NCBI RefSeq assembly: GCF_029784165.1
Contig: NC_073695.1
Location: forward strand, 96,639,485-96,703,484
DNA from: Wyeomyia smithii
Taxonomy: Eukaryota; Arthropoda; Insecta; Diptera; Culicidae
Reading direction: 5' to 3'
Length of the DNA stretch: 64,000 nt
Below are positions 11,570 through 22,574 of the stretch, one piece after another (position 1 is the stretch's first letter; each line of letters starts with the position of its first letter). A program made the position numbers and the translations under genes. The notes under the pieces are model-generated. The model was not told the origin of the DNA. It saw only the letters and a program-made list of their open reading frames with translations, and searched no databases.

Positions 11570-11790
11570 CTTCGACGTTGACCTCGATGTCCTCCAAGCG
11601 GCCTCCGGCGTGATTAATGATTAGCGAATTCGGCAAATGGAGCGGTCCGGGACCGCCCAGCGAAACTTGCGGACCGGTGGTTCCCCCGTTGATAATAACC
11701 GTGATTGGGCAGCCCGGTACAAGCATTTTGTTGAAGGAAACGTTGATGATGTGCTCGCATGGTTCTGCGGGAACGAACGATACGGCAAAT
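11570..11790 (-). CDS. cher: Filamin exon, end of one repeat and start of the next
   Basis: This is the next exon of filamin, separated from the previous one by a 63-bp intron. The acceptor is TCGTAG before 11790 and the donor GGTATTA after 11570. The codon split over the previous intron (AA|A) restores Lys, and reading continues as FAVSFVPAEPCEHIINVSF, finishing the fourth Ig repeat of the window with PGCPITVIIN. A new repeat then starts at GPQVSLGGPGPLHLPN and runs to IEVNVE. The exon leaves in phase 1 (a lone G). Codon use is GC-rich, like the large exon. No disruption. Confidence 0.96.
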
Positions 11791-11853
11791 CTACGACAGA
11801 TTAAATAAAGTTAGTCACGAGAAAAAAGTACATATATTTTCGGGTTAACTCAC

Positions 11854-12865
11854 TTGGCGTTCCCTTGCGGGTGAACCTGGGTGGGAATGTTATGGCCTTT
11901 GGCGGAGATTGTAATCTCCAGATTTCCTTCACCGGCGTCGCCAGCATCAACCGTAAACTGTACCGGACGACCAACGGTTCCCTTCGAAACTGATCCCACG
12001 GCAACCTTGGTCGCGTCGTATGATTTTGCCACGAACGGTGTACCCTGAACCGGATACCCATTGTACTCCACATTGATTGTATGGGCACCGACATGGTTTG
12101 GAGTGAATTCCGCTGTGAATCCTGCATGAATATCACCGGTTACCCTTACGGGAAGTTCTCCTTGTGGACCACGAACGCTTACTGCAAGTTCGGCAGCTCC
12201 GCCACCGCTCACCGTGATATGAAATGAAGCCGGTCTATTGACCGGTATCAACTCAAGGTTGGATAAATTAAGCAGAACTCGGCTTGTGTCAGCCACTGAG
12301 CATACAAACGGGCATCCAATCACCGTTTCTCCGTTGAATTTAATATCGATCAAATGTGGCTTTGCCTGTTCCGGAGTGAAAGACACCAGACATCTGCCGC
12401 CACCAACTACCTGCACGTGGTTTGGGACTTCGCCCTCGTTGATGGATATTTCCAGCTGGCCTTCACCGGCCGCACTGGCATCCACTCGGAACTGACACGG
12501 TTGACCGACCACACCTCCGTTAACATCGGTCACCTGAATCAAGCTGGAATCGTACACTTTCGCAATCAACGGACCACCGACCAAGGTTGTACCGCCGATC
12601 GATGCCTCGATGATGTGCGTGCCGACCTCGTTCGGGACGAACTCGATCCGCAGAGCGCCGTTGGCCGCCTCGTGGGTGACTCGCGCGTTAACCTTGCTTT
12701 TGCTGGGCGAAAGCACGGTCGCCACGCAGTCACTGCCCCGGATCGAAGCTCCAGGAGGCGGCAGAACCTCAAAAACCGCCGGCACGCTGGCCGGCACCAA
12801 CCGGGTGGATTCACCGAGAGCCGTCAGCCCCGGTGAGGACATGATGTTGATATTCCACGGTGACC
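11854..12865 (-). CDS. cher: Filamin exon, about 3.6 Ig-like filamin repeats
   Basis: Filamin cross-links actin filaments and links them to membrane receptors through tandem Ig-like repeats. The exon begins after a polypyrimidine tract and AG (TTTCCAG, ending 12866) and stops before a GTGAGT donor at 11853. It opens by completing a codon, then SPWNIN followed by MSSPGLTALGE. Repeats, counted from that Met: about 1-98 (ends VGGPLIAKVYD), 99-187 (ends IGCPFVCSVAD), 188-278 (ends VQGTPFVAKSYD), and the first half of a fourth (KVAVGSVSKGTVG onward). The repeated VGxPxxFxVDAxxAGEGxLEI and FxPxxxGxHxIxVxxxG signatures are diagnostic. The internal ATG at 12842 is preceded by in-frame coding, so the exon is internal in a long isoform; the same Met could start a short isoform, as short filamin forms are known in Drosophila. 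No stop or frameshift. Confidence 0.96.
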
Positions 12866-12949
12866 CTGGAAAGAGAGAGAGAAAAATTCTGTTTAAATAT
12901 TTAAAAATTGAGTCCTTTTATTGAATTGCTTTTCAAAACTGTTTTTTAC

Positions 12950-13380
12950 TGATTTTGATCCTCAGAGTTCAATTCCCAGACCGGTCGTTACACAACCAGA
13001 ATCCGAAATTTGCCCGCACCATAAACCCCGATCAAAACTATCATGTTAGTACGTGCGTTGACCGGTGAACAAATTCGATACAAATCTCCCTGTTGATAAA
13101 CAGCATACAAATTACACCAATTCCAGTCAGCTTTTAGCTCAGTTTGGGAAACACATGCAACATCCAACAAGTCCACACGCAGTTCAGCGGTCAGCAGACG
13201 TGATCTGCGTACAAATCAATCCACACTGCAAATTACTTGCAGTGCTAAACATACGCGAAGCGCACGAAATCGCTTCGCAAACACGTGTGTAACAAGCTGA
13301 AAAACAAACGTACAATCGTTGAAGAGTGTTCCCGTCGACAACAAAAAAAAAGAGATTTACTATTGACACAGAAAAAACAA
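12950..13380 (-). promoter_or_regulatory. Candidate short-filamin promoter or 5' exon region
   Basis: This block, just upstream of the large filamin exon, is more GC-balanced and less repetitive than the surrounding intron. It has palindromic motifs such as GCGAAGCGATTTCGTGCGCTTCGC (23 bases, near 13,253-13,283, partly paired). It lies where a 5' UTR exon of a short isoform starting at the internal Met (12842) would be expected. No TATA box, initiator or splice donor is decisive. This is inference from position and composition only. Confidence 0.22.
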
Positions 13381-14139
13381 ACGCACGATATAAATAAACA
13401 ACGGAATTACTGGCAAATCCGCATAAATAATGAATGCCCTTTAATGGATAGTTAGTTTTTCATTTCACCACTGGTTTGGCATATTGAAATTCGTCCCCTC
13501 CCGCGAGGTGCATGGCGTGATGATACAGTGCTGCGAAAAAAAAGTGTAAAAATTTATTTTCTCTCCAGTAGGTACAATCATATTTCATCCGGCCGTGATC
13601 AGCATTAGGCAGATCTATCCCTTTTCCACCCGCTACGAACGGAATGCGTACATGAAGTGGAAAATGAACAAATAAACCCCCAACGTCGTCGCGTCGGTTG
13701 CGCACCGCCGCAGGCCTTTAATCTGCAGGCGATTTTTTCTCATACCGAACAAGACATGCGAGCAGAAAATTACCATAATTTTCTAGAGCATGTTTTACGC
13801 CCAGCCGTGGGCCTCCGTGGTTGATTAAAACATGCACATGTTAGAAGGCTCGAAGTAAAAAATCAAAAAGCTGTCCCAAATGTGGGACACTGCTTGAGTT
13901 CTGTAGCAAACTTGAGGTTTGTCTTTCATCAGCTCACGAGAAACACTTTCCGGAATAGAAGAGAGATGAAGCTTAACATGAAAGTTGACGGCAGATTTCT
14001 GTATTCTACTACCAATGAGAATGGTGCTAAATTCTGTATTTATTTATATTTCGATTATTATCATATATCATTCTACCTCGGTTACGAATGTACCGAAGAA
14101 ATCACATATTGAGCCCTTTCCATTTCAGATACATACAGG
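13381..14139. other. Intron sequence with a GC-richer patch
   Basis: 13,440-13,760 is GC-richer than the flanks and shows no repeat copies in the window. No coding resemblance. Function unknown. Confidence 0.4.
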
Positions 14140-14141
14140 TA

Positions 14142-14572
14142 CAGGTCGGACTCGATTATCCGGAGACTCGATTATCCGGAAACTCGATTATCCGGCATTC
14201 GATTATTCGGAATTTTATTTTTTTGGTGTCCGTTTTCAATTTTTATTCCGAAATTTTGCCTTTACCACCCCTTCTGACATATTTGTTACCATTTAAGTCA
14301 TTTCCGGCATGCTTGGGACATGTTCGAATTAAGTGAAAATAATCAATGTCCAATTTATTTTTTTTGCTTCTTAAGATTTTTCCCCTTTTCGCCTCAGAAA
14401 TAACTTCTGGTTACGCCACTGCATCATACAAGTAAAGTAAAGAAAAGAAATATTTATTTTATGTTCGTTAACCGTAAAATTTCAGTATTTTTTGTGTGAT
14501 TCGATTATCCGGAAAACTCGATAATCCGGAATGAAAAATTTTTTGATGTTCCGGATAATCGAGTCCGACCTG
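14142..14572. mobile_element. Pogo-type MITE, 431 bp, TA target site
   Basis: Ends CAGGTCGGACTCGATTATCC and, inverted, GGATAATCGAGTCCGACCTG, flanked by TA on both sides (14140-14141, 14573-14574). The motif CTCGATTATCCGG is repeated three times inside the left end and twice inside the right end. No coding sequence. TA duplication plus CAG termini fits a non-autonomous pogo/Tc1-mariner element. Confidence 0.92.
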
Positions 14573-14574
14573 TA

Positions 14575-15509
14575 TCACGGCTTTGGAGAAATAATATTAA
14601 GTGCGTCAGAAAATTGAACAAATATGTGAAGCATAGGTTTAACCATGAATTTTTCTCAACTGCAAAAGCAAAATGAAAATTAATGTTTAAAGACAAAAGA
14701 CATAAAAATAGTACTTAGTGATCCACACAAAATTCCGTTTATTTTTTTTTTTTTTCAAATGACGATACTAATTGTGGATGTTGGTTTTTTTCATTTCTTG
14801 TCAATTTGCCTAGCATAAACACTCGGATACTCCAAATAAGACCCCAACGACTCATCAATCAACGCTCATATCCAGTTGAGGATAACTCTGAAATTACAAT
14901 CACCTGTCGTCAGATTTGAAACTAAACAATATTTCTCTCCAGGAATAATAACAAATTCAGGGCATTGAGAAAGAATAGAGAAGCCGAAACGGATTTAAAT
15001 TTATATTGATACATTATGGAAGATCCTTATAGCGTTAGGTTTAAAAATCATTTGAAATAGTAAAAAATAAAATTTTATACAAAAAAGGTTGAGCAGTTGC
15101 TTCAACATTGCGGAGCGCTTTGATGATTTCCATTATTTCTTGACTTTATAATAATTTTGAAGTTTTTCTTACTGGGAGTAAGTTTATACAATTTTTTTTT
15201 GCACTTAAAGTAATATTATTCTATATTGCTTGCCACATTTTTTAAATTTGATAGTTTTTTGCATTTTCTCAGTAACTTAGAACTTCTTTTTTTTTAATTA
15301 TTAGTATCCTAAACATCTCATTTGTTACTATAAGAATTGTTACACAGTTAATTTTATAGTTAATGACCTGTCCAGACAGAAAAAAAATTAAGCGAATGAA
15401 AAAAAAATCAGAATATAATCAATTCTGACAGCTTGAATAAGAGAAAAAAGGCGAGAAGTATCACTTTTCTCATTTCACTTATATAAATTGGCAGCTCAAG
15501 CGCATCGAG
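14575..15509. other. Intron sequence, no feature recognised
   Basis: Poly-A/T-rich sequence with no recognisable gene. Confidence 0.5.
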
Positions 15510-15735
15510 AGCTGAAAAAAAGTTACTGTTGGTTTTAGTAAAACAACGTGTTGACGATGTTGACGACTATCCGCATAATGGACGATTAAAACCCTCGAAG
15601 ACGCTCAATTGGAGGAATTGCTTGATGAGGATCCATGCCAAACGCAGGAACAGCTTGCTTCGGTATGGGGAGTTAGCCGCCATATTCGAGCGATACTAGA
15701 GAGATGGGATAAAGTTGTAGCTGGCGATGGACATA
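15510..15735 (+). pseudogene. Mariner (DD34D-type) transposase N-terminal relic
   Basis: With one frame change near 15,590 the translation gives VDDVDDYPHNGRLK, then LEDAQLEELLDEDPCQTQEQ and ASVWGVSRHIRAI. This is the GRP(K)-like linker and second helix-turn-helix of classical mariner transposases (family pattern SGRPKTFED, LLDEDxCQTQxELA, LGVTRQAIS). Only about 70 codons remain and the catalytic domain is absent. The following 35 bases (15,738-15,775) match the end of the MITE at 59,311-59,484. Confidence 0.7.
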
Positions 15736-15823
15736 TAGCTTTTTAACCATTCCTGTAAATTTTGGTGCTCTAGTAAAGATTTGTTGATAAACGGCTGGGA
15801 AATGCGTACCAGCAGTACACCCG

Positions 15824-17046
15824 TACTAACGTTTACGGTAAAAAATGGACTTTTTTCAGATGGTGCTGATAAAAAAACTAAGACAGATAGTTGAGTTGGA
15901 TAAATATCCCATTAATAGTAATTATATTATCTTATTTGCAACAAAAATCTATGCCCTTGCGAGTGGCCTTCCAGCAGTTAACCGGAACATTCGCCATTGC
16001 GAACGAAAACATGCGTGTAGGCAAGTTTTTAAGCTCTTTCTTCGTTTTTTAAATAATTCCTCCTCTGGGGGACGTTGGGCGGATTCGCCGACTTTGGTAC
16101 CACATCGATATTCAGCCATTCCATTTCCTCCAGCGATCGCTTCGAGTAGTGGGCCGACGCCAAATCTGGCCAGAACACCGTGTCTTCCCCCTTATGGTAT
16201 TTTTTGATGAACGACGCTACATATGGCAGGCACTTCGTACTATAAATTTCCCCGTTCACATCCAGCTTGGAGCAAAAGAAGAGCGGCTTTGACATCCCCT
16301 TCAAGCTGATTTTCAGCCACAGCAGCAACTTTTTGAGGAACTTGGTGTGTGAAATAAATTTCACCTCGGAGCTCACTTTCTGAGTGGGAGAAGTGAAATA
16401 CGAAGTACCCTGCCAGTCGTTGCCATCCAGGGTGAGATAGGCCTCGTCGTCTAACACCACTGCCACGTCACGATTCGACTTGACCATCTTATTCAACTGC
16501 TGCCGCTGCGTCATTGCCTGCAGCTCCGAGACCAGTGGACCAGACAGGGCATGGGATGTATGTCCATGTTCTCCAGATATTTTTTTACTGTTTTACCGCA
16601 TGCACCAACCTCCCGGCCAAGTGCACGCAGCGATGAAGCCACTTTTTCCTCGGTCTTCTTCTTCAGCATCCTTTGAAGCTTCTTGTCGCTCAGGATCGTT
16701 GGCCGTCCGGAATCGGGCTTTATTTCGATGCTCTGATCGTTGCCCAATAGTGTCGAGATGTTTTAGATGCCAAAACTGGCATACCCGGTGTCCACAAAAG
16801 CCGCACGATGTCCGTTTTTGACGCGGCGGGGTACCGTTCTCTGAACGCGCACACTTCTGAACGGAGTAGCTTCACTTTTTTCGCCATCACAGTTAGAGTT
16901 TGACTGATAGAGCTGTCATTTTTTTTTTGCTAACTCATGGATTAGTATGATTGATGATGCGTGAGTAGTTTCGTCAGTGCGATTGAAGGCAAACCCATGA
17001 AAAATCGGCAATTTTTGTCCATTATTTTTACCGCAAACGTTAGTTG
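15824..17046 (-). mobile_element. DD37E mariner element, inactivated
   Basis: The ends are inverted: ACTAACGTTTACGGTAAAAA at 15,825 and TTTTTACCGCAAACGTTAGT-like sequence at 17,024-17,045. The size of about 1.2 kb and the single transposase frame match Tc1/mariner elements. The transposase reads on the minus strand (see the entry for 15,960-16,886). A fragment of the same subfamily is at 49,286-49,571. An RTE-like LINE starts about 40 bp beyond its right end. Confidence 0.85.
15960..16886 (-). pseudogene. DD37E mariner transposase, E motif deleted
   Basis: The protein starts near 16886 with MAKKVKLLRSEVCAFRER, continues with the helix-turn-helix region and GRPTILSDKKLQRMLKKK (16,747-16,511 frame), then the catalytic core from 16514: VVLDDEAYLTLDGNDW carries the first Asp and VFWPDLASAHYSKRSLEEM the second. 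After NPPNVPQ the sequence jumps to RRNYLKNEE, so the RPIExFW block with the catalytic Glu is missing. A further frameshift (near 16,030) precedes the family C-terminus LPTRMFSFAMANVPVNC. At least three lesions rule out activity. The normal enzyme cuts and pastes DNA at TA sites. Confidence 0.85.
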
Positions 17047-17084
17047 GCATAAAATAGACCTCAGTGTGGTCCAAAGCATAATAC

Positions 17085-19292
17085 CAAGCAACTCCTATCC
17101 CTATCTCCACGTGGTACCGACTGGGATACAAAGGGGAGCTGTTCTCCTTGGGGAGCAGCTTGCCTGAGCGTCTGTTCCCCAGGTTAGGAACGGCTCAAAC
17201 AGCGACTGATCCGGAGCAGACGGCCGAAGTATGAAATGCGGTGTATCGCCAGCTACACCCAAGACGGCTGCCCCATCGCGATACTAGGCATCGCAGTCCT
17301 AGTAAGACATCATGCGAAATAAACATACCACGAACAAACCAGAGAATGATACGAATCGAAACATTCGGTATAGACCTAGGCAAACGAAAAAGGAAAACGA
17401 TTGGACACTTGGCACTTGGAATGTTAGATTTTTCGTCCCGTTATTGGTGGGGAAAGCCTTCACTCTACCACCAACGACAACGGCTTGAGGTTAGTGAACT
17501 TCGCCGAGGCCAAGGTAATGGCCATATGTAGTACCCATTTTACACATTTGAACATTCGGAAGCACACCTGGAGACACCCCAATGGAGAGGCCTGCTCCCA
17601 GATCGACCACGAGGGTCAAACATCGACTCGGATCACTAACTCGTGGTGGGCGAGATTCGTGCCCGGTTGTCCAACGTATTCAAATCGAGATCGGCGATGA
17701 AGATACGTCTGGACATCCAGAAGTTATCAGCGGAAGGAGTTGCTGGAGTGTATACTCGGAAAGTTGATAGACGGATCGGTGAACCAGCTGGATTGAACCT
17801 GAACACGCAGTGGAAGCACATCCATGATAAGGTCAGCAAAACAGCGCGAGAAGTGATAGGCATGACAACGGGCATGACGGAAGAGAAGTACCGAGCCTAC
17901 GCCAACACGTTAGAAGCAGCTAATCGTGGGACGCGTCAGATGTGGGAGAGTTACCGGGAGTCAAGAGCTGCCGAAAAGAAGCTTTACCGCCATAAGAAAC
18001 GTGAGCACTACGATTGCGTCCTCGCGGAGGCGGAGAATTGCTTTACTAGGCACGACACGAGGAGCTTCTATAGTACGATCAACGAAATCAGGAACCGGAC
18101 CCTGCCAGTACCTGTCATGGTTAATGGCAGGGAGGGGAACCTGATTACCGATAAATCACAGGTAGCCAGGCGTTGGAAGCCACATTTTGAAGTAGTGTTG
18201 AACGGTGACGAAGGTAGGAGAGTCGTCGAGGGAAACAGGATAAAAATTGGGGAGGACGGACAAGCTGTGGACCCACCAACATTGGACGAGGTGAAGAATG
18301 CTTGCAAAGAGCCAAAGAACCACAAAGCCGCTGGGAAGGACGGCTTACCGGCAGAACTTTTCAAAATCGGGAGTGAGCGGCTGTGTAGTGCAATTAACCA
18401 GATTATCCTAAGGGTATGATCTGAGGAACAACTACCTACGGACTGGTTGGAAGGACTCATATACCCTATCTACACGAAGGGACATAGACTCGACTGTAAT
18501 TATCGAGGCATAACCCTCCCCAATTTCGCTTACAAAATTCTTTCCCGTTTTCTGTTCCAGCGACTGAGGTCGTTGCATTGCAGGAAAACTTTGTTGGAGC
18601 ATACCAATGTCGTTTTCAAGTGGGGCGATCTACAACGGACCAGATGTTCACCTCGAGACAAATCCTCGACAAGTTTCAAGAAAACAACTTGCAGACACAT
18701 CATCTGTTTATTGACTTTAAGGCGGCGTATGATACAGTGAAACGCAATGAGCTGTGGCAAATAATTCTAGAACATGGTTTTCCAACAAAACTAATTAAAC
18801 TGTTACGTGCGACGCTTGACGGTTTCACATCATGCGTCAGGATAGCGGGCGAATTTTCGGACGCGTTTGTGACGTTAGATGGTCTGAAGCAAGGTGACGG
18901 GCTCTCGAACTTGCTGTACAACATAGCATTAAAAGGTGCAATACGAAGGGCAGGTGTGTAGAGGAGCGGCACCATCATCCGAAAGTCTAACATGCTTCTA
19001 GGCTTCGCGGACGACATTGATATAATTGGTGTTAACCGTAGAGTAGTTGAGGAGGCTTTGACGACTCTCAACAGGGAAGCTGCAAGAGCTGGACTCACCA
19101 TTAACACTGCCAAAACGAAGTACATAGTGGCTGGCATAGAGCGTGGTAGTTCTGCGGGTGTTGGTGCTGCGGTGGAGATGGATGGTGATACTATCGAAGT
19201 GGTCGACGAATTTGTTTATCTTGGTACTCTCGTGACATGTGACAACGAGATGAGCCGCGAGGTGAAAAGACGGATTGCGGCAGCGATAGGGG
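17085..19292 (+). mobile_element. RTE-like non-LTR retrotransposon, degraded
   Basis: The 5' end (ATCCCTATCTCCACGTGGTA) is shared with the copy starting near 48,325. An endonuclease remnant starts at about 17,412 (LGTWNVRF, the usual opening of apurinic-type LINE endonucleases), but most of the domain is missing before the terminal SDH-like motif at 17,630. The reverse transcriptase then follows in broken frames to about 19,292. The stop at 18,418 and at least two frameshifts make it inactive. Clade assignment (RTE-like, of the craniofacial-development-protein-2-like endonuclease type) is by resemblance only. Confidence 0.8.
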
Positions 19293-19333
19293 TAATAAGC
19301 ACGCTTTGTTTGCTCATCTTCATCTTTAAGTAA
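17643..19333 (+). pseudogene. Reverse transcriptase pseudogene (RTE-like LINE)
   Basis: Frame 17,643-18,416 covers the linker and RT motif 1 (HKAAGKDGLPAELFKIGSE). After a stop at 18,417 comes QLPTDWLEGLIYPIYTKG and NYRGITLPNFAYKILSRF (motif 2). After a frameshift near 18,570, 18,578-18,958 gives HLFIDFKAAYDTVKRNELW (motif A, catalytic Asp) and LDGLKQGDGLSNLLYNIAL (motif B). After a stop at 18,959, 18,992-19,330 gives MLLGFADDIDIIGV (motif C with both catalytic Asp) and the thumb LTINTAKTKYIVAG. Catalytic residues survive, but the frame is broken and the C-terminal region after RRIAAAIG is lost. Confidence 0.85.
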
Positions 19334-20466
19334 AAACAGTTTTCTTCCCTCTTAACAACTGTGAGCTTACATTCAATGTGCATCACACCATCTGCTGTAG
19401 AGAGAGCGCAGAGTATAGACCGTTCCGATAATTATAAATACACTTACGATCAACCGTCATTTCAAATAACGTGCAGTATTCAATCAAACGTTGGCTGCGT
19501 CCTGTTGTTTACATCCAAAAAAAAACAGATGCTGTCATTTTTTCTAACATTTAGTGCGAAATTTTGAAAATGCGTGGCCTTTCTCCCGAGCAAAGAAAGC
19601 GAATTGTACACAAATGGGGCACCGTGAGTGGTCTTTCTATAAGAAAATTAGCCAGAGAAGAAGGTATAAGTGTCGGAGCAGTTCAAACCGCATTGCGGAA
19701 GTATTGTGAAGAGTGCACATTTACTGATGCCCCAAGACGTGGTAGAAAACCCGGACAATGGACAAAAAGGTTAAGGAATACTACAAGCGGCATCCTTCAG
19801 TATCAGTACGAGATGTGGCGAGAAAGCTTGGAACCTCGGCGAGTAACGTTATGCGTGCCTAGGGAAGAATGGGTCTGCAGACCCGTCGGAAGCAGAAGCA
19901 GCCAAAACGAAATCCAAAACAAGCTGAATCTGTGAAACCGAGAGCTCGGAAGCTTTATGACAAACTTCTGACCAAAAAAATGGGGTTTGTTATCATGGAT
20001 GACGAAACCTACATAAAACTGGACTATAAGACTCTGCAAGGACCGCAATTTTATACATCACCGAAGGGAAAGGATGTCCCTGGACCAGTGAAAGCCATTT
20101 ACACCGAAAAATTCAGCAAGAAGGTAATGGTTTGGCAGGCCATTTGTGGGAAAATATCTCGTCCATTCATTACGAATGACCACCGCTAACTGAAAACCGC
20201 TGGGCACCGCTAACTGAAAATTTAGCGACGCTAATCGCTAAACCGCTAACCGGAAAATTTAGCTCGATAATCGCTAAACGCTAAACGCTAAACCCACATT
20301 AGCGGAATTTTCGCTAACCGCTTAACGCTAACCTATTAATATGGAAATAGTCATATCGCTATATTTATTGCTCGTGTTTTGTAAGATTTGGACCACATTC
20401 AGCTTGCATTAAAAATGAATAACTTTAGAAAAGTTTTCATATAAATTCAATTATCATTTGAATAGA

Positions 20467-22562
20467 AAAAATGACAGGAGGGTTGTGTGCAAAGCCACGA
20501 CCGCGAGGTTGAAGTAGAATACTTTTACACAGCTCTACTTACGGCTGCACATTAACCTACGGCCGGGCGAAACGGTCCACGCCGCTTTTCGCGTTTAGCC
20601 TGGCAGAGGCCTAATGTGCACGGCCAACACAATAGAAAGGTGTTTTCACATTGAAAATTAGACACGGCTTTACTGGAGTAAGTGTTGGCAAATGCTTCTA
20701 CCGCTAATACCGCCGCTATCGTACGAAAGCGCTTCGTTTCATGTGGAGAATAATATCAACAACGAAAATGACGCGCGTCCAAGCACACCCGAACTGTTTC
20801 GCCATGCCGCTTCCATTTACTTCCTTATAACATCCGCCTCATGGAAGTACCGGCTGCACCTACCGCTGAGGCTGTTACCATACTGCTACTGGTACCCAAA
20901 ACTATTAACTCTTCAAATTAAGTGTTTTATTTGTCCTCAAAAGAACAATTGTTCAATTCCATATCGGATATAATGCAATCGCAGCTCTGTAATATTACCG
21001 ACAGTAATATTCTTCTGAACAAAATGATCCAACTTTTCCATTAGAGGAAGTGCCGGCTGATGTACGGCAAAAATCTTGCCCGATTGCTCGCGTTGGCGTT
21101 CGTTCTCAGGCAGAGGCCTGAGACGTGGTGACCAACCACAGGGCAAGTGATTTGTTTGATTTGAAGGCAGCCACAGGCGCAACCCGCTGATATATTCTGT
21201 TACCGCTGAGTGCTGATATCTGCTGCTGCTGCTGTCAACGTTGTGGACGGTCCATCCAGTTCACCTTCCAACTGATGAATGTAGCTAGTTTTCCCAGAAA
21301 CACTCTTTTATAGCCGAAGGTTGCTACGAAATAGGCCACGCCCTATCAGTTCAGTTGTTCCATTCCCTAATGTTCTTCAGACAAATTATTCCACAATTCG
21401 TATTTGATTTTTGTATCCAGCGAATAAACACCGATGGTGCTCTCACACACGCAACGATTTTAACCCGTATCTTACTGCGGTTTGTAACATCAAGCGATTT
21501 CGTTTGCTCGCTGTTGCGTGTTGCATCATGTTGCAACTTGGCAGCTGGGAGACGACGAAATTCTGTTTATGCTGATTGATTGAATCGACTTCATATTAGC
21601 TCTGCATAGTTGAACTAACTGCTTTTGTGAATGCGTTCTAACAAGGCAGTTTATTATTCAATGTCGGTTATGCTGATCGCAGCCTTTGCGCTGCCCCTAC
21701 AGTGGGGGGTTTACTAAATAAAGTAAAAGTAAAAATTAGACAACTACAACAGAATTTGATTGCATCCCGCACAGAATGTCTGCTTGTGTTGATGCCAGAA
21801 AATTATTAACCTTCAATTATTTTTTTATTTGCCTTCAAAAAAGCATTTTGCGGTTCAAAATCGGTTGCTAATTACAACCTTTGAGCTGCCCTAACATTGA
21901 AGGAATTAAGATACACGGACAATATGCACTGTGGAAGCTATTTTACATTCAGTAAATTAGACGGGTGCGACAAATTTAAATTGCTAGGATGCAACACAGA
22001 ATGCTTGCTTGCGTTGACAAAAATTATTAACTTTCAATGACTTGTTTCATTTGCCTTGGAAAAGGCATTTTGACTTCCGAAATTGGATTTCCTGATGGCA
22101 ATCTGCTCCTGAGACGTGGTGACCAACCACAGGGCTAGTGCTGCTGCTAAGGAAGGACGACTGTTGTTGTCACTGTCTAGAACTATTATGAGCGGCTCCG
22201 GCTGAAACAGGCTCTTATATAGGCCAAATAGCATGTTTTCAATTGCAAGGTATATGATCCTGTCGACCGTGCTTGGGAAGCAAGCATATAACGACCAATC
22301 AGAGGTCGAATTTTTTGTTTTGACAAGGCTTGACTATTTTCAATAGTACAATAGTGTGAATAATAAAATTACAATTATCTTCTTTTGGGAAGAATCTTAG
22401 AAGATTTTCCAATCTATTGCTGCAAGAACGAAGGAAATCCATCGAATACTAACCGATTTATTAGCATTTGAAATTGGACATATTTTTCACTTTTTTCAGT
22501 TTTAGATTTTCATTTCACATCCCTATGTAGCCGAATTTCCTGAGAGAAGTATTCTACTTCAA
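20467..22562. repeat. Composite repeat family A, copy 1
   Basis: Has inverted ends TTGAAGTAGAATACTT (20,509-20,524) and AAGTATTCTACTTCAA (22,547-22,562). About 40 bp left of the inverted end (AAAGCCACGACCGCGAGG) is also shared with copy 2 at 32,731. The interior has two diverged direct repeats of about 210 bp (hallmarks ATTATTAACCTTCAATTA, TTTGCCTTCAAAAAAGCATT, GAGCTGCC; 21,740-22,100), GCTGCTGCT-rich segments and, near the right end, a promoter-like module (minus-strand TATATAAG at about 22,215; CCAATCAGAGG at 22,294). The right half of a palindromic MITE remains at 20,525-20,615. No conserved open frame. Confidence 0.75.
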
Positions 22563-22574
22563 AAGTAGAACCAA

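Noticed and set aside
11850..12842. 330-codon minus-strand frame as a complete small gene
   Set aside because: It is the body of a filamin exon: coding continues upstream of the Met to a clear AG acceptor and the frame leaves through a GT donor.
12238..12924. Plus-strand open frames over the filamin exon (up to 160 codons)
   Set aside because: Antisense shadows of GC-rich filamin coding sequence.
22097..22150. Resemblance of GACGTGGTGACCAACCACAG to the H2A C-terminal coding region
   Set aside because: The longer family copy at 35,815-35,940 has extra sequence between the matching blocks, so the similarity in copy 1 arises by deletion and is too short to support a histone origin.
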